Shown one piece after another: positions 29,468 through 38,218 of a stretch of DNA of 64,000 nt. The number at the start of each line of letters is the position of its first letter. Within the stretch, counting starts at the first letter, position 1. Location of the stretch: assembly GCF_002286815.1 (NCBI RefSeq), contig NZ_MUNM01000033.1, positions 82,565 to 146,564 of the forward strand, read 5' to 3'. This stretch comes from Pseudomonas sp. PICF141 (lineage in GTDB: Bacteria > Pseudomonadota > Gammaproteobacteria > Pseudomonadales > Pseudomonadaceae). Under the pieces are notes generated by a model that ran no database searches, was not told where the DNA came from, and was given only the letters and a program-made list of their open reading frames with translations. Position numbers and translations under genes: made by a program.

Positions 29468-29591
29468 TGTGGCGAGGGGGCTTGCCCCCGTTCGGCTGCG
29501 CAGCAGTCGTAAACCGATTAAACGCGGTATGCCTGACCTGTCGCATTTAGGGCTGCTTCGCAGCCCAACGGGGGCAAGCCCCCTCGCCACA
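29468..29591. repeat. REP element pair, family C (TGTGGCGAGGGGGCTTGCCCCCGTT)
   Basis: Perfect 25-base inverted arms (29468-29492 and 29567-29591) with a 74-base spacer lie between convergent genes. Confidence 0.88.
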
Positions 29592-29608
29592 TTTTTCAGC
29601 AACCCGGA

Positions 29609-30154
29609 TCACCCGCGATCCTTACCCCGCAGCATGCTGTTCAGCACATCATCCCGACGCACCCAACCGTGAAACAACGCCGCCGCCAAATGCAGCAACA
29701 CGGTCAGAAACAGCAGGTACGCCAGGTACCCATGCGCCTTGCGCAGGAACGCAAACACCTGCGCATTCGCTGGCAGAATCGACGGCAACTGCAACGAACT
29801 ACTGAGCATTACCGGATCGCCAGCGGCCGAAATCATTGCCCAGCCCAGTAGCGGCAAAATCAGCATCAAGGCATACAGCAGCGCATGCGAAGCCTTGGCC
29901 GCGAACGCTTGCCAGGCTGGCAGGTCTGCCGGCAGCGGTGGTTGGCGGGTCGAAAAACGCACGGCCAAGCGCACGATCACCAGCAGCAGAATCGCAACGC
30001 CCAAAGGTTTGTGCAGCTGGATCAGCCACTGATGGCGTTCGGATACCGAGGCTGCCATGCCCGCGCCGATAAACAGCATCGAGAGGATCATCAGCGCCAT
30101 CAGCCAGTGCAGCAGCCGCGCCAAAGGCGCGAAATGGGTCGGTTGAGCGCTCAT
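29609..30154 (-). CDS. Cytochrome b561-family membrane protein
   Basis: A 181-residue integral membrane di-haem cytochrome with four hydrophobic helices. Candidate haem-ligand histidines are in ARLLHWLMAL, LIQLHKPLGV and KAHGYLAYLLFLTVLLHLAAALFHG. It overlaps the catalase-like gene by 4 bp (ATGA), so the pair is co-translated. It probably passes quinol electrons across the membrane to the haem peroxidase. The pair is likely driven by the ECF-type promoter in front of the upstream gene. Confidence 0.9.
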   Translation of the reverse strand: MSAQPTHFAPLARLLHWLMALMILSMLFIGAGMAASVSERHQWLIQLHKPLGVAILLLVIVRLAVRFSTRQPPLPADLPAWQAFAAKASHALLYALMLILPLLGWAMISAAGDPVMLSSSLQLPSILPANAQVFAFLRKAHGYLAYLLFLTVLLHLAAALFHGWVRRDDVLNSMLRGKDRG

Positions 30155-31242
30155 TGTTGAGACTCCTGTTTGGCGTTGGGTAACTGCTTCACTTCGCTGG
30201 CGCGGCGCAGGTAAGAACGGGCGTAACCCGCTGAGCGAGCGGCGAGCAGCGGGTCGTCGGAGCCTTCGATACCGCTGGGCAATACCAGTGGGTCGTAGTT
30301 GATGTCACGGCACTCGCCATTGAGTTGCGGTTGGGTGCTTTCGAGCACCAGCGTGCCCGCGTTCAGCACTTTTCGGCCGTCGGGCCAGACTTTACTCGCA
30401 TCGTTGGTCGGGTCCCCAGGGTTCGCCAAGGTGATGTTCAACTGCCAACGCAGCGGTCCGGCAGACAAGCGCTGCACCAAGTCTTTCTCCAGGAAATCAC
30501 TGCCCTCGGCGGCCGTTGCACCGGCCGCGTCCTGAGCCAGTGGCGTCATGCTCCAACGCACCGCTTGCCGCTGACCGGCCGCGTTCACCAGGTAAAACGC
30601 GTTGACGCTGTTATAAGTCTCTGTCGCGTAACTGGCAGAAGGTTTGGCCGTCTTGATCCAGGCCAGAAACGGCGCGGCTTCAGGGTGAGAACCAAAGAAC
30701 GCTGACACCGCCGCCGGATTCGGTTTGCCGGTTGCCGGATCCGGTGACTGTGCTTGTTGCAACTGATAGAACGCCTCGGGCGTGCCCACCGGGAACACCG
30801 GCATGCTGTTCATCCCGGTGCGCCACTGCTGACCGTTGGCCTGGCTAAAACGGAGCGCCAGGCTGCGGATCGGCACGCTGTTGTCCGGCGCGTAAGGATT
30901 GCCGGCAGGCAGCGCGAAACGCCCCACCACCGGGGTCCGCGCTTCGCTGAACACTTGGGCACTGGAATATTCGCGCGCCTGGTTGCTGCTTTCGAAATGC
31001 CCGATCACGCACACGCCTTTGGCGTGATTGCGACGGAATCCCGGGTGCACGCCGTTATTTTTCTCCAGCACATTGACCAAGTCTTTTGGCGTCAGGCGTT
31101 GTGGGTCGAGCGTGCCGTTGACGTAGGCAAAAGCCCCGGCCAGCGCCGCGACCACCACGGCAATGCCGGTCAGGCGCAATGTCAGGCTCGCGCCACTCAA
31201 CGGTGGCCGAGAGGGCCCTGTTGTAGATGAACGATCAACCAT
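30151..31242 (-). CDS. srpA: Membrane-anchored catalase-related (SrpA-type) peroxidase
   Basis: A 363-residue haem protein of the small catalase-like family. An N-terminal transmembrane anchor (LTLRLTGIAVVVAALAGAFAYV) places the enzyme in the periplasm. The distal-side motif RRNHAKGV carries the catalytic histidine, and the C-terminal LLAARSAGYARSYLRR has the likely proximal tyrosine. Such proteins act as peroxidases, often with cytochrome b561. An ECF-type promoter lies 37 bp before the ATG. The symbol reflects family membership only. Confidence 0.88.
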   Translation of the reverse strand: MVDRSSTTGPSRPPLSGASLTLRLTGIAVVVAALAGAFAYVNGTLDPQRLTPKDLVNVLEKNNGVHPGFRRNHAKGVCVIGHFESSNQAREYSSAQVFSEARTPVVGRFALPAGNPYAPDNSVPIRSLALRFSQANGQQWRTGMNSMPVFPVGTPEAFYQLQQAQSPDPATGKPNPAAVSAFFGSHPEAAPFLAWIKTAKPSASYATETYNSVNAFYLVNAAGQRQAVRWSMTPLAQDAAGATAAEGSDFLEKDLVQRLSAGPLRWQLNITLANPGDPTNDASKVWPDGRKVLNAGTLVLESTQPQLNGECRDINYDPLVLPSGIEGSDDPLLAARSAGYARSYLRRASEVKQLPNAKQESQQ

Positions 31243-31278
31243 GAAAGTCTCCAGGGCATCGGGGGAAAAGACCTATGA

Positions 31279-31303
31279 GACGAACGTCACGTAGGATTAT
31301 TCC
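31279..31303 (-). promoter_or_regulatory. Predicted ECF-sigma promoter of the peroxidase-b561 operon
   Basis: On the minus strand GGAAT (31303-31299) and CGTC (31282-31279) are separated by exactly 16 bp. The -35 context is GGGGGAATAATCC. The same GGAAT-N16-CGTC signature sits before the ECF sigma gene (35282-35306). It ends 36 bp from the peroxidase ATG. Confidence 0.75.
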
Positions 31304-31357
31304 CCCTGAACTGTAGTTTCTTTCAAAGCGCCGCGAGCGGCGGATCCTCAAGCCCGC

Positions 31358-32122
31358 TCAAACACGGTTAAAACGCGGGGCACGCTTCTCCAGAAACGCC
31401 TGCATACCTTCCTTTTGCCCCTGCGTGGCAAACAAACCATGAAACACTCTGCGCTCATACAGAAGGCCATCGTGCAATCCCGACTCCAAAGCCCGGTCAA
31501 CCGCTTCACGCGCAGCCAAGGTGGCGGTTTTGGCGAAACCGGCGATCGTCTGCGCGACCACCAAGGATTGCTCCAGTAGATCGCTGGCAGCGATTACACG
31601 CGATACCAGTCCTGCCCGTTCCGCTTCTTCGGCCGACATCGAGCGTCCGGTCAGAATCATGTCCATGGCTTTCGCCTTGCCGATCAGGCGTGTCAGACGC
31701 TGGGTGCCTCCCATGCCAGGCATCACCCCCAATCTGATTTCCGGTTGGCCAAACCAAGCCGTATCCGCGGCGAAGATCAGATCGCACATCATGGCCAACT
31801 CACAACCGCCGCCATAGGCATAACCGGCAACAGCGGCCAGCTTGGGCGTACGTAACGCGGCAAAGGCTTCCCACTCGGCAAAATAATCCTCGTGAACCAT
31901 GTCCAGATAAGACTTTTCGTACATTTCCTTGATATCGGCGCCAGCCGCAAAAAAATCCTGCGTCCCGGTGATCACGAAACAACCGACGCCGGGGTCGCGA
32001 TCCAGTCGTTGCAAGGTGTCCAGCAGTTCGCGCATAAGGGCCGAGCTCAAAGCATTCCTGGCCTGGGGACGATTGAGACGAATCAATACCACTCGATCAT
32101 GACGTTCGATCAGTGTGTGCAT
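31358..32122 (-). CDS. Enoyl-CoA hydratase/isomerase family protein
   Basis: A 254-residue crotonase-fold enzyme. It has [13 protein letters not shown] at the start, [19 protein letters not shown] (oxyanion hole), and [23 protein letters not shown] with a catalytic-type glutamate. ATG at 32122 follows an AGAGGT ribosome-binding site; the longer frame overlaps the upstream gene. It sits 56 bp after the membrane flavoprotein gene on the same strand, apparently the third gene of a cassette. A CoA-linked substrate is probable but unidentified. Confidence 0.88.
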   Translation of the reverse strand: MHTLIERHDRVVLIRLNRPQARNALSSALMRELLDTLQRLDRDPGVGCFVITGTQDFFAAGADIKEMYEKSYLDMVHEDYFAEWEAFAALRTPKLAAVAGYAYGGGCELAMMCDLIFAADTAWFGQPEIRLGVMPGMGGTQRLTRLIGKAKAMDMILTGRSMSAEEAERAGLVSRVIAASDLLEQSLVVAQTIAGFAKTATLAAREAVDRALESGLHDGLLYERRVFHGLFATQGQKEGMQAFLEKRAPRFNRV

Positions 32123-32178
32123 GGTGACCTCTTTGAATACGGGTGAAAGGTTTGAATGAAAAATACGCTTGGCCAGCA

Positions 32179-33513
32179 TCAGGAATCCCAGATTGCGCCA
32201 TAGGCCGGAATGCCCCGCCCCTCCATTTCCTCAACCACTCGCTGAGTGAGCGTCTGGTTCGAAATGCAGATCACCGCCTCGGCACCGAACGTTCGAACGG
32301 CGTCATAGGCCAGATGCACAAGGTCTGGCTTGCCAAGCACATCGGTGTCCCAGATCAAGGCGTCAGGATTGGCCCGCAGAATCTCTTCCACCAGTTCGTC
32401 ACCGTAGGTTTTTCGGGGGCTACGCGTCGACCAGACCAGACGTATCGGCACCTGTTTAGCCAACAAATGGGGCAACACCGGCCCGATGCCGCTGCCCGTG
32501 GCGATGTACACCACCGATTTGAACAGGGTTTCGATATGGGCCACGCCAGCGGTGGTGATGCCTTTGACCCAGACATGAGTCGGCATCTGCTCGATCAGCT
32601 CGCCGGTCCAGTCACCCGCCCGGGAAATGATCAGGCGAAAACCCGCTTCACCCGGTGTGGGAATATTGGCAAAGGAATGCCACTCCATAAGCGGGTTGAG
32701 ACTGATTGCGTTGGACGAGCCGGCAAACGGCGTGACATGGGCAAAACGGGCAATCACCGCATGGGAAGAAGGCCTGATCAGTTGCACCGGCACTTTGCGC
32801 AGGCGAAACCATGGCAAGGCAATACTGAACGTCAGCACAAACAGCATCCAGAACGGCACCGACGTTGATAGCACCTCGTGCACGGCGACCTGCGGATTCT
32901 GATCCCGGGTAAACAGAACGGTCCAAACCCAGAACAGGCCCAGTGCAGACCATCCACCAAAGCGGTGCATTCGTTCGAACCCGTTATGAAAACGTGCGCG
33001 AATCCATGGATGAGCCATCGTCGCCACCAACAGCAAGATGCTCAGCAATCCGGCGCTTACGCCCAGCAAGGCCGGGGAAGTCCCACCCAGGCCCGCAGTC
33101 CAGTGCCAGATCAAGGAGCCACACAACACCGCGAACCAGCCAATCGCCGCCAGCGCGCCACCGCTGTGCAGGCCGCCGAAGTGATAAACCTTGGCCAGTG
33201 AGCGGCGAATCGCCAGTGGCCAGCAAGTGGGCGCCCGGGTTGCCAGCCAGAACAGCAGATTGATGATGTATTGCTGGCGAATCAAAATCGCCATCGACAG
33301 ATTGGCCACCACCAAACCCGACAGCGCCTCAAGCACAATCCCCGAGGATGTCCACCACTGACCCGCGGTCAGCCCATGCGCCAGCGCTGCAATATTGAGT
33401 GCAAGCACCAAGGCAACCAGACGGTTGTAATGTGAAAATATCGACAACGTTCCCAATCGCCGCCATAACGCGCGTTTTGCGGGCAGCGTGGTGGCCGGAA
33501 TCATCCCGCTCAT
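32179..33513 (-). CDS. Six-helix membrane flavoprotein (TmpA/TmpL-like NAD(P)H/FAD oxidoreductase)
   Basis: A 444-residue protein with six predicted membrane helices at about residues 33-51, 59-78, 118-138, 147-170, 183-200 and 216-235. A soluble ferredoxin-reductase-like C-terminal half follows. It shows a flavin-type [12 protein letters not shown] motif and the nucleotide-binding [14 protein letters not shown]. Several membrane-side histidines ([27 protein letters not shown]) could bind haem. The order resembles the C-terminal part of the fungal membrane flavoproteins TmpA and TmpL. Its ATG overlaps the stop of the adenylation gene by 4 bp, so the two products are made together. Function unknown. 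Confidence 0.8.
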   Translation of the reverse strand: MSGMIPATTLPAKRALWRRLGTLSIFSHYNRLVALVLALNIAALAHGLTAGQWWTSSGIVLEALSGLVVANLSMAILIRQQYIINLLFWLATRAPTCWPLAIRRSLAKVYHFGGLHSGGALAAIGWFAVLCGSLIWHWTAGLGGTSPALLGVSAGLLSILLLVATMAHPWIRARFHNGFERMHRFGGWSALGLFWVWTVLFTRDQNPQVAVHEVLSTSVPFWMLFVLTFSIALPWFRLRKVPVQLIRPSSHAVIARFAHVTPFAGSSNAISLNPLMEWHSFANIPTPGEAGFRLIISRAGDWTGELIEQMPTHVWVKGITTAGVAHIETLFKSVVYIATGSGIGPVLPHLLAKQVPIRLVWSTRSPRKTYGDELVEEILRANPDALIWDTDVLGKPDLVHLAYDAVRTFGAEAVICISNQTLTQRVVEEMEGRGIPAYGAIWDS

Positions 33514-35111
33514 GCGCTCACCCCTTGCCTGCTTGCTGCATTGAGGTCGGCCTGATGCGTCATCGCCCATTCCAGCAACAAGCGCTTGTCGACCTTGCCC
33601 CGTGATGTCAGTGGAATGTGCTCCACAGCGAGGATCAGCGAAGGGACGCAATAGTAGGCAAGCCGTTCTTCACAGCGACGTCTTGCAGCATCGATGTCCG
33701 TGGCAAGCGGATAAACGAAGGCCACCAGATGGCGACTGTCGAGTTTCAACGTGACCGCCCGCTCGCAGTGGTCCGTTGATTCCAGAGCGGCCGAAACAGC
33801 GTCAAGCTCTACTCGAAACCCTCTGACCTTGACCTGATCATCGACGCGTCCCAGGTGTTCAAGTTCTCCGTTGGCTGTCCAGCGCCCCAGATCACGTGTG
33901 CGGAACATCATCCGGCCCTGCCCCAGAAACGGATCAGGCCGATAACGCTCGGCGGTCAGCGCCGGGTTCCCCAAATAACCGGCCGTCACACAGTCGCCAC
34001 CGGCCCACATCTCGCCTTGCTCACCCACGTTGCAGAGCTGGCCCGCCTCGTCCAGTACGTACACCGTGTTGTTGGGCGTGGGTTTGCCTATCGTCAACGC
34101 ACCTGCGCCCCGGTAATGCTGCAGGGTATTGATAATGGTGGTTTCGGTCGGGCCACAGGCATTGTAGAAAGTGCAGAACGAGGACCAGCGATCCGCCAGA
34201 GGTTGCGGGCACGGCTCTCCGGCAAGGGCCACGACCTTGATTTGCTGACAACGCAAGGGATCGAGTGTGCCGAGAATCGAGGGCGTGGCGATCAGCACAT
34301 CGCATTGTTCGGCAGTCTGGCCGATGTCCTTGCCACGGATCATCAACGTTGCGCCATGAGCCAGACAACCGAGTATTTCCCAGGCCGCCATGTCAAAGGC
34401 AATGTTAAGTATCTGCCCCACCTTGAGCCCGGGGCGCAGGCCGAGATTGCCAGGCGCTGTCAGCAGAATGTTGCACACATTGCGTTGGGTCACCCGCACC
34501 CCATTGGGCAGGCCAGTGGTGCCGGAGGTGAACAGAACAAAACACTGTGGGTCTGGTGTCGCGGTCAGCGAATAGCCCTCATTGAGGTCGTCTGCGGCCG
34601 TTGATTCCAGCTTCATGAACTCATCGAGGCAAATGCAGAGCTGCTGTGACGCCAGGGGAATTCGCGACTCGAGGCTCGACAGCGTCAGCACCACACGCGT
34701 GGAGGCCACTTCCATGATGTGGCGCAATTGCGCGGCGGGAGTAATCCCCACGTGTTGAGGGATATAGGCAGCGCCCACTTTCAATACTGCCAGGATGCCC
34801 ACCAGCATCGGGATGGAACGTTCCACAAACAAGGCCACGTGATCGCCCGGGCTCACGCCCTTCTGACGTAATACTGCGGCCAGTCGGTTGGCCTGCCGGT
34901 TTAATTCGCCATAGCTGATGGTCTCCTCCAGATGATGAGCAGCAATGCCTCGCGGGTTGGCCGCGGCTTGAGCTTCGATGGCGTGATGGATCAGCGGAAA
35001 ATCTGGCCGAACCGTTGGCCCACGACCGAATCGCTGCCACGCTTGCTGGGCATCGCTGGAAAGCAGCGAGCAGGCCGCTGCCGATTCAAGGGGAACTTGG
35101 CACTCTTGCAT
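33510..35111 (-). CDS. Stand-alone NRPS-type adenylation protein
   Basis: A 533-residue adenylate-forming enzyme with amino-acid adenylation core motifs: LFTSGTTGLPNGV (A3, with Asn for the usual Lys), FDMAAWEIL (A4, keeps the amino-group-binding Asp), NACGPTETTI (A5, Cys for Tyr), FRTRDLGRW (A7, Arg for Gly), GRVDDQVKVRGFRVEL (A8) and SRGKVDKRLL (A10 lysine). No carrier, condensation or thioesterase domain is attached. By eye the pocket code is about D-M-W-A-A-A-A-I-I-K, which I do not recognise. ATG at 35111 follows GAAGAGA; a TTG 24 bp upstream is an alternative. Coupled to the membrane flavoprotein gene. Confidence 0.82.
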   Translation of the reverse strand: MQECQVPLESAAACSLLSSDAQQAWQRFGRGPTVRPDFPLIHHAIEAQAAANPRGIAAHHLEETISYGELNRQANRLAAVLRQKGVSPGDHVALFVERSIPMLVGILAVLKVGAAYIPQHVGITPAAQLRHIMEVASTRVVLTLSSLESRIPLASQQLCICLDEFMKLESTAADDLNEGYSLTATPDPQCFVLFTSGTTGLPNGVRVTQRNVCNILLTAPGNLGLRPGLKVGQILNIAFDMAAWEILGCLAHGATLMIRGKDIGQTAEQCDVLIATPSILGTLDPLRCQQIKVVALAGEPCPQPLADRWSSFCTFYNACGPTETTIINTLQHYRGAGALTIGKPTPNNTVYVLDEAGQLCNVGEQGEMWAGGDCVTAGYLGNPALTAERYRPDPFLGQGRMMFRTRDLGRWTANGELEHLGRVDDQVKVRGFRVELDAVSAALESTDHCERAVTLKLDSRHLVAFVYPLATDIDAARRRCEERLAYYCVPSLILAVEHIPLTSRGKVDKRLLLEWAMTHQADLNAASRQGVSA

Positions 35112-35281
35112 GTCAAAAAATCTCTTCAGGCTCAATCAATGTTCAAGCACGGGTGATCTGCGCAGCCTGGTTAGTAAGCTGGGCTGATTGCCTGTGCGCT
35201 GCATGGTTGAGCCACGAAGTTCGATGCCATTACATGGATTACAAATCCATCAGAAATCTCCTACAAAATTTTCTTTCAGAG

Positions 35282-35306
35282 GGAATAACCTGCTGCGGCC
35301 GGCGTC
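35282..35306 (+). promoter_or_regulatory. Predicted autoregulatory ECF-sigma promoter
   Basis: GGAAT (35282-35286) and CGTC (35303-35306) are separated by 16 bp, 46 bp before the sigma-factor ATG. Spacing and sequence are identical to the site in front of the peroxidase gene (31279-31303). Confidence 0.75.
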
Positions 35307-35352
35307 CTTCTTTTCAGTGCCCATCATCACCGCCAGAGAACACGCTTTTTCC

Positions 35353-35859
35353 ATGAACAACCTCGACGGACATTTGCGTGAAATCATTCCCAGGCTGCGG
35401 CGTTTCGCCGTATCGCTGACGCGCAACCCCAGCAGCGCCGACGATCTGGTGCAAGCCAGTCTTGAACGGGCGCTGTCGAATTGGGACAGCAAACGTCCCG
35501 AGGGCGACTTGCGCGCCTGGCTGTTTGCAATTCTTTATCGGCAGTTTCTGGACGCCCGTCGCCGCTCCCGACGTTATGCACGCATGCTCGATTTTTTTAC
35601 CGGACGCGACGATGAGCAACCTTCGGTAGAACGTACGGTGATTGCCCAATCGACCCTGCAAGCGTTCGATCGACTCAACACCGAGCAGCGTGCATTGCTG
35701 CTCTGGGTGTCGGTGGAAGGCTTGAGTTACAAGGAGGTCGCCGAGATTCTCGAGGTTCCCATCGGCACCGTGATGTCGCGTCTGTCCCGCGCACGTCAGG
35801 CCTTGCGCCAGCTCAGCGACGGCGAAATCGCTCCCCCTTCTCTGCGGAGACTCAAATGA
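35353..35859 (+). CDS. ECF-family RNA polymerase sigma factor
   Basis: A 168-residue sigma-70-family factor with only regions 2 and 4. Region 2 has SADDLVQASLERALSNW and DLRAWLFAILYRQFLDARRR; region 4 has YKEVAEILEVPIGTVMSRLSRARQALRQL. The ATG at 35353 gives MNNLDGHLREIIPRL, the normal start. It overlaps the anti-sigma gene by 4 bp (ATGA). It probably directs transcription from GGAAT-N16-CGTC promoters, including its own. Confidence 0.92.
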   Translation: MNNLDGHLREIIPRLRRFAVSLTRNPSSADDLVQASLERALSNWDSKRPEGDLRAWLFAILYRQFLDARRRSRRYARMLDFFTGRDDEQPSVERTVIAQSTLQAFDRLNTEQRALLLWVSVEGLSYKEVAEILEVPIGTVMSRLSRARQALRQLSDGEIAPPSLRRLK

Positions 35860-36608
35860 TCAGCATGCCTCCCAGTGAATGCGACCTGCACGCCTACATC
35901 GATCACCAACTCAGCGACGCCGACCGCCATCGGGTGCAGATTTATCTGGCCAGCAATCCCGAGGTGGCGGCGCAAGTTCGCGCCTGGCAACACGATGCCC
36001 AACAATTGCGCGCTGCCCTGAGCGGCGCCTTGCAACAACCGGCCAACCCGCAACTCGACCCGGCGATGATTCGCCAGCGAGTCGCACGCCAGTCGCGCCG
36101 CCATCTGGCCAGCGCCGCGGTGTTGCTGATGGCGGTCAGTGTCGGCGGACTGGGCGGTTGGCAGGCGCGACAAATGACCCTGGTCAGCACCTCCCTGCCG
36201 ATGACCGATGCTATGCAGGCCTACCGATTGATTGCCCAGCAAGGCATCCTGCCGGCGGACTACAAAGTCAGCGATGACGGCGATATGCAGGGCTGGCTCG
36301 ACCGGTATTTCAGTCAGGCGCAACGCCTGCCAAACCTGACCGCTTCTGGATACACACCCGTCAGCGGACGGTTGCTCAGCACTGAACAAGGGCCGGCGGC
36401 GATGGTGGTTTATGAAAATCAGAGCGGCCATAAAGTCAGCTTCTACGTCCGTCCACCCGGGCCGAAAAACTTCCTCCTGCCTCGGGGGAGCCGCAACGAT
36501 GGTGAGTTGCAGGCCGAGTATTGGTCGGGGGCCGGTTACAACTACGCGATGGTCAGCCCGAGTGATACACCGGCGGCGCAGATGCTCAAGCAAACTGCGC
36601 AGTTCTGA
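35856..36608 (+). CDS. Membrane-spanning anti-sigma factor
   Basis: A 250-residue protein. The cytoplasmic N-terminus (CDLHAYIDHQLSDADRHRVQIYL) resembles the sigma-binding part of ECF anti-sigma factors but has no HxxxCxxC zinc motif. One membrane helix lies at about 88-106 (LASAAVLLMAVSVGGLGGW). A periplasmic domain of about 140 residues follows, with no haem or CxxC motif visible. The ATGA overlap with the sigma gene supports 1:1 production. The signal releasing the sigma factor is unknown; the peroxidase target suggests an oxidative cue. Confidence 0.85.
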   Translation: MISMPPSECDLHAYIDHQLSDADRHRVQIYLASNPEVAAQVRAWQHDAQQLRAALSGALQQPANPQLDPAMIRQRVARQSRRHLASAAVLLMAVSVGGLGGWQARQMTLVSTSLPMTDAMQAYRLIAQQGILPADYKVSDDGDMQGWLDRYFSQAQRLPNLTASGYTPVSGRLLSTEQGPAAMVVYENQSGHKVSFYVRPPGPKNFLLPRGSRNDGELQAEYWSGAGYNYAMVSPSDTPAAQMLKQTAQF

Positions 36609-36623
36609 TCACCACCATTCCCC

Positions 36624-36710
36624 TGTGTGCGAGCCTGCTCGCGATGAGGCCGGTACACTCAACATTCAATGTCGACTGATACACCGCCATCGCGAGCAGG
36701 CTCGCACACA
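36624..36710. repeat. REP element pair, family D (TGTGTGCGAGCCTGCTCGCGATG)
   Basis: Perfect 23-base inverted arms at 36624-36646 and 36688-36710 with a 41-base spacer; it follows the anti-sigma gene. Confidence 0.88.
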
Positions 36711-36876
36711 TTGGGTCCGTCCTAACCACCGACAAACCCGTGGTCAGGTCGAGGCGATGAAGCAGTATCTGACGACTGCGATCGCGATCGACGAGGCCAA
36801 GCCCGACTTTCCCGCTATCATGTCGCCCATTTTCAGGGCCACCAGGCCCTTCTCCTGATCAATAGCGAACTTGCCC

Positions 36877-38178
36877 ATGGATACCCTCGCCCAACTGCGC
36901 GCCGGCCAATTGTCGGGCATCACCCGTCTGGACCTGGCCTGCGGCCTGACAGAATTCCCCCGGGAAATCTTCGACCTGGCGGACTCGCTGGAAGTGCTCA
37001 ACCTCAGCGGCAATGCCTTGCGCAGCCTGCCGGATGATTTGCATCGCCTGACCCGGCTGCGCGTGCTGTTCTGCTCGGACAACCTGTTTACCGAACTGCC
37101 CGCCTGCCTCGGTCAATGCGCCGCGCTGACGATGATCGGTTTCAAGGCCAACGCCATCGAAAATGTGCCCGGCGCCGCCCTGCCGCCACTGCTGCGCTGG
37201 CTGATCCTGACTGACAACCGCCTCACGAGCCTGCCGACCGAACTGGGTGAACGCCCGCATCTGCAAAAGCTCATGCTCGCCGGCAACCGGTTACAGCGTT
37301 TGCCCGCAAGCCTGAGCCGGTGCCATCGACTCGAACTGATCCGTATCGCCGCCAATCAGCTCACCGAACTCCCCGAATGGCTGCTGACCCTGCCGAGCCT
37401 GACTTGGCTGGCGTATGCCGGTAACCCGCTGGAAACCGAAGCCGATGCGGCGGCGCTTGAAGCCACGGCGAGCATTTCATGGTCGGGGCTGAGCCTGGAG
37501 AAGAAACTGGGTGAAGGCGCGTCCGGAGTCATCTATCAGGCGTTGTGGGAACAAACCAGACATGTCGCGGTAAAACTCTACAAAGGCGAAATGACCAGCG
37601 ATGGCTCACCGCTGCATGAGATGAATGCCTGCATCACCGCCGGCTTGCACCCCAATCTGATCCGGGTCGAGGGCCGAATTGTCGATCACCCGCAGCAAAC
37701 GGCCGGGCTGGTGATGCAATTGATCGATCCGAGTTACCGCAACCTGGCCGGGCTGCCGAGCCTGGCGTCCTGCACCCGCGACGTCTACGCCGACGATACC
37801 CGGTTCAGCGCTGGCGTGGCGTTGCGCATCGCCAGTGGCATTGCTTCAGTGGCTGAACATTTGCACCGCCAAGGCATCACTCATGGCGACCTCTATGCTC
37901 ACAACATCCTGTGGAATGAACACGGTGATTGCCTGTTGGGGGATTTTGGTGCGGCATCGTTCCATGCCACCGCAGACAGCCTTGAAAGCCGCGCGCTGCA
38001 ACGGATCGAAGTGCGGGCGTTCGGGGTTTTGCTGGGGGAATTGCTGGCGCGGATCGACTCGGGGTTAAGCGAAGATCAGCGGGTCGCGTTAGAGGATTTA
38101 CAGCAGCGCTGCTGCCAGCTGGATGTGCTGGCGCGGCCGGGGTTCAGTGAGGTTGTGCGGGAGTTGAATGGTTTCTGA
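36877..38178 (+). CDS. Leucine-rich-repeat protein kinase
   Basis: A 433-residue fusion. Residues about 15-195 contain roughly seven short leucine-rich repeats of the LxxLPxxL type (LRSLPDDL, LTSLPTELGE, LQRLPASLS, LTELPEWL). Residues about 207-430 form a Ser/Thr-type kinase: glycine loop GEGASGVIY, HVAVKLYKG with the ATP lysine, catalytic loop GITHGDLYAHNIL (HGD in place of HRD, Asp and Asn kept) and LGDFGAAS for DFG. No signal peptide or membrane segment. ATG at 36877 is preferred over a TTG two codons earlier. No phosphatase or obvious partner nearby. Confidence 0.88.
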   Translation: MDTLAQLRAGQLSGITRLDLACGLTEFPREIFDLADSLEVLNLSGNALRSLPDDLHRLTRLRVLFCSDNLFTELPACLGQCAALTMIGFKANAIENVPGAALPPLLRWLILTDNRLTSLPTELGERPHLQKLMLAGNRLQRLPASLSRCHRLELIRIAANQLTELPEWLLTLPSLTWLAYAGNPLETEADAAALEATASISWSGLSLEKKLGEGASGVIYQALWEQTRHVAVKLYKGEMTSDGSPLHEMNACITAGLHPNLIRVEGRIVDHPQQTAGLVMQLIDPSYRNLAGLPSLASCTRDVYADDTRFSAGVALRIASGIASVAEHLHRQGITHGDLYAHNILWNEHGDCLLGDFGAASFHATADSLESRALQRIEVRAFGVLLGELLARIDSGLSEDQRVALEDLQQRCCQLDVLARPGFSEVVRELNGF

Positions 38179-38218
38179 CCGCAAAACATACTGTTTGGAC
38201 CGGGGACATGGTGGACCT

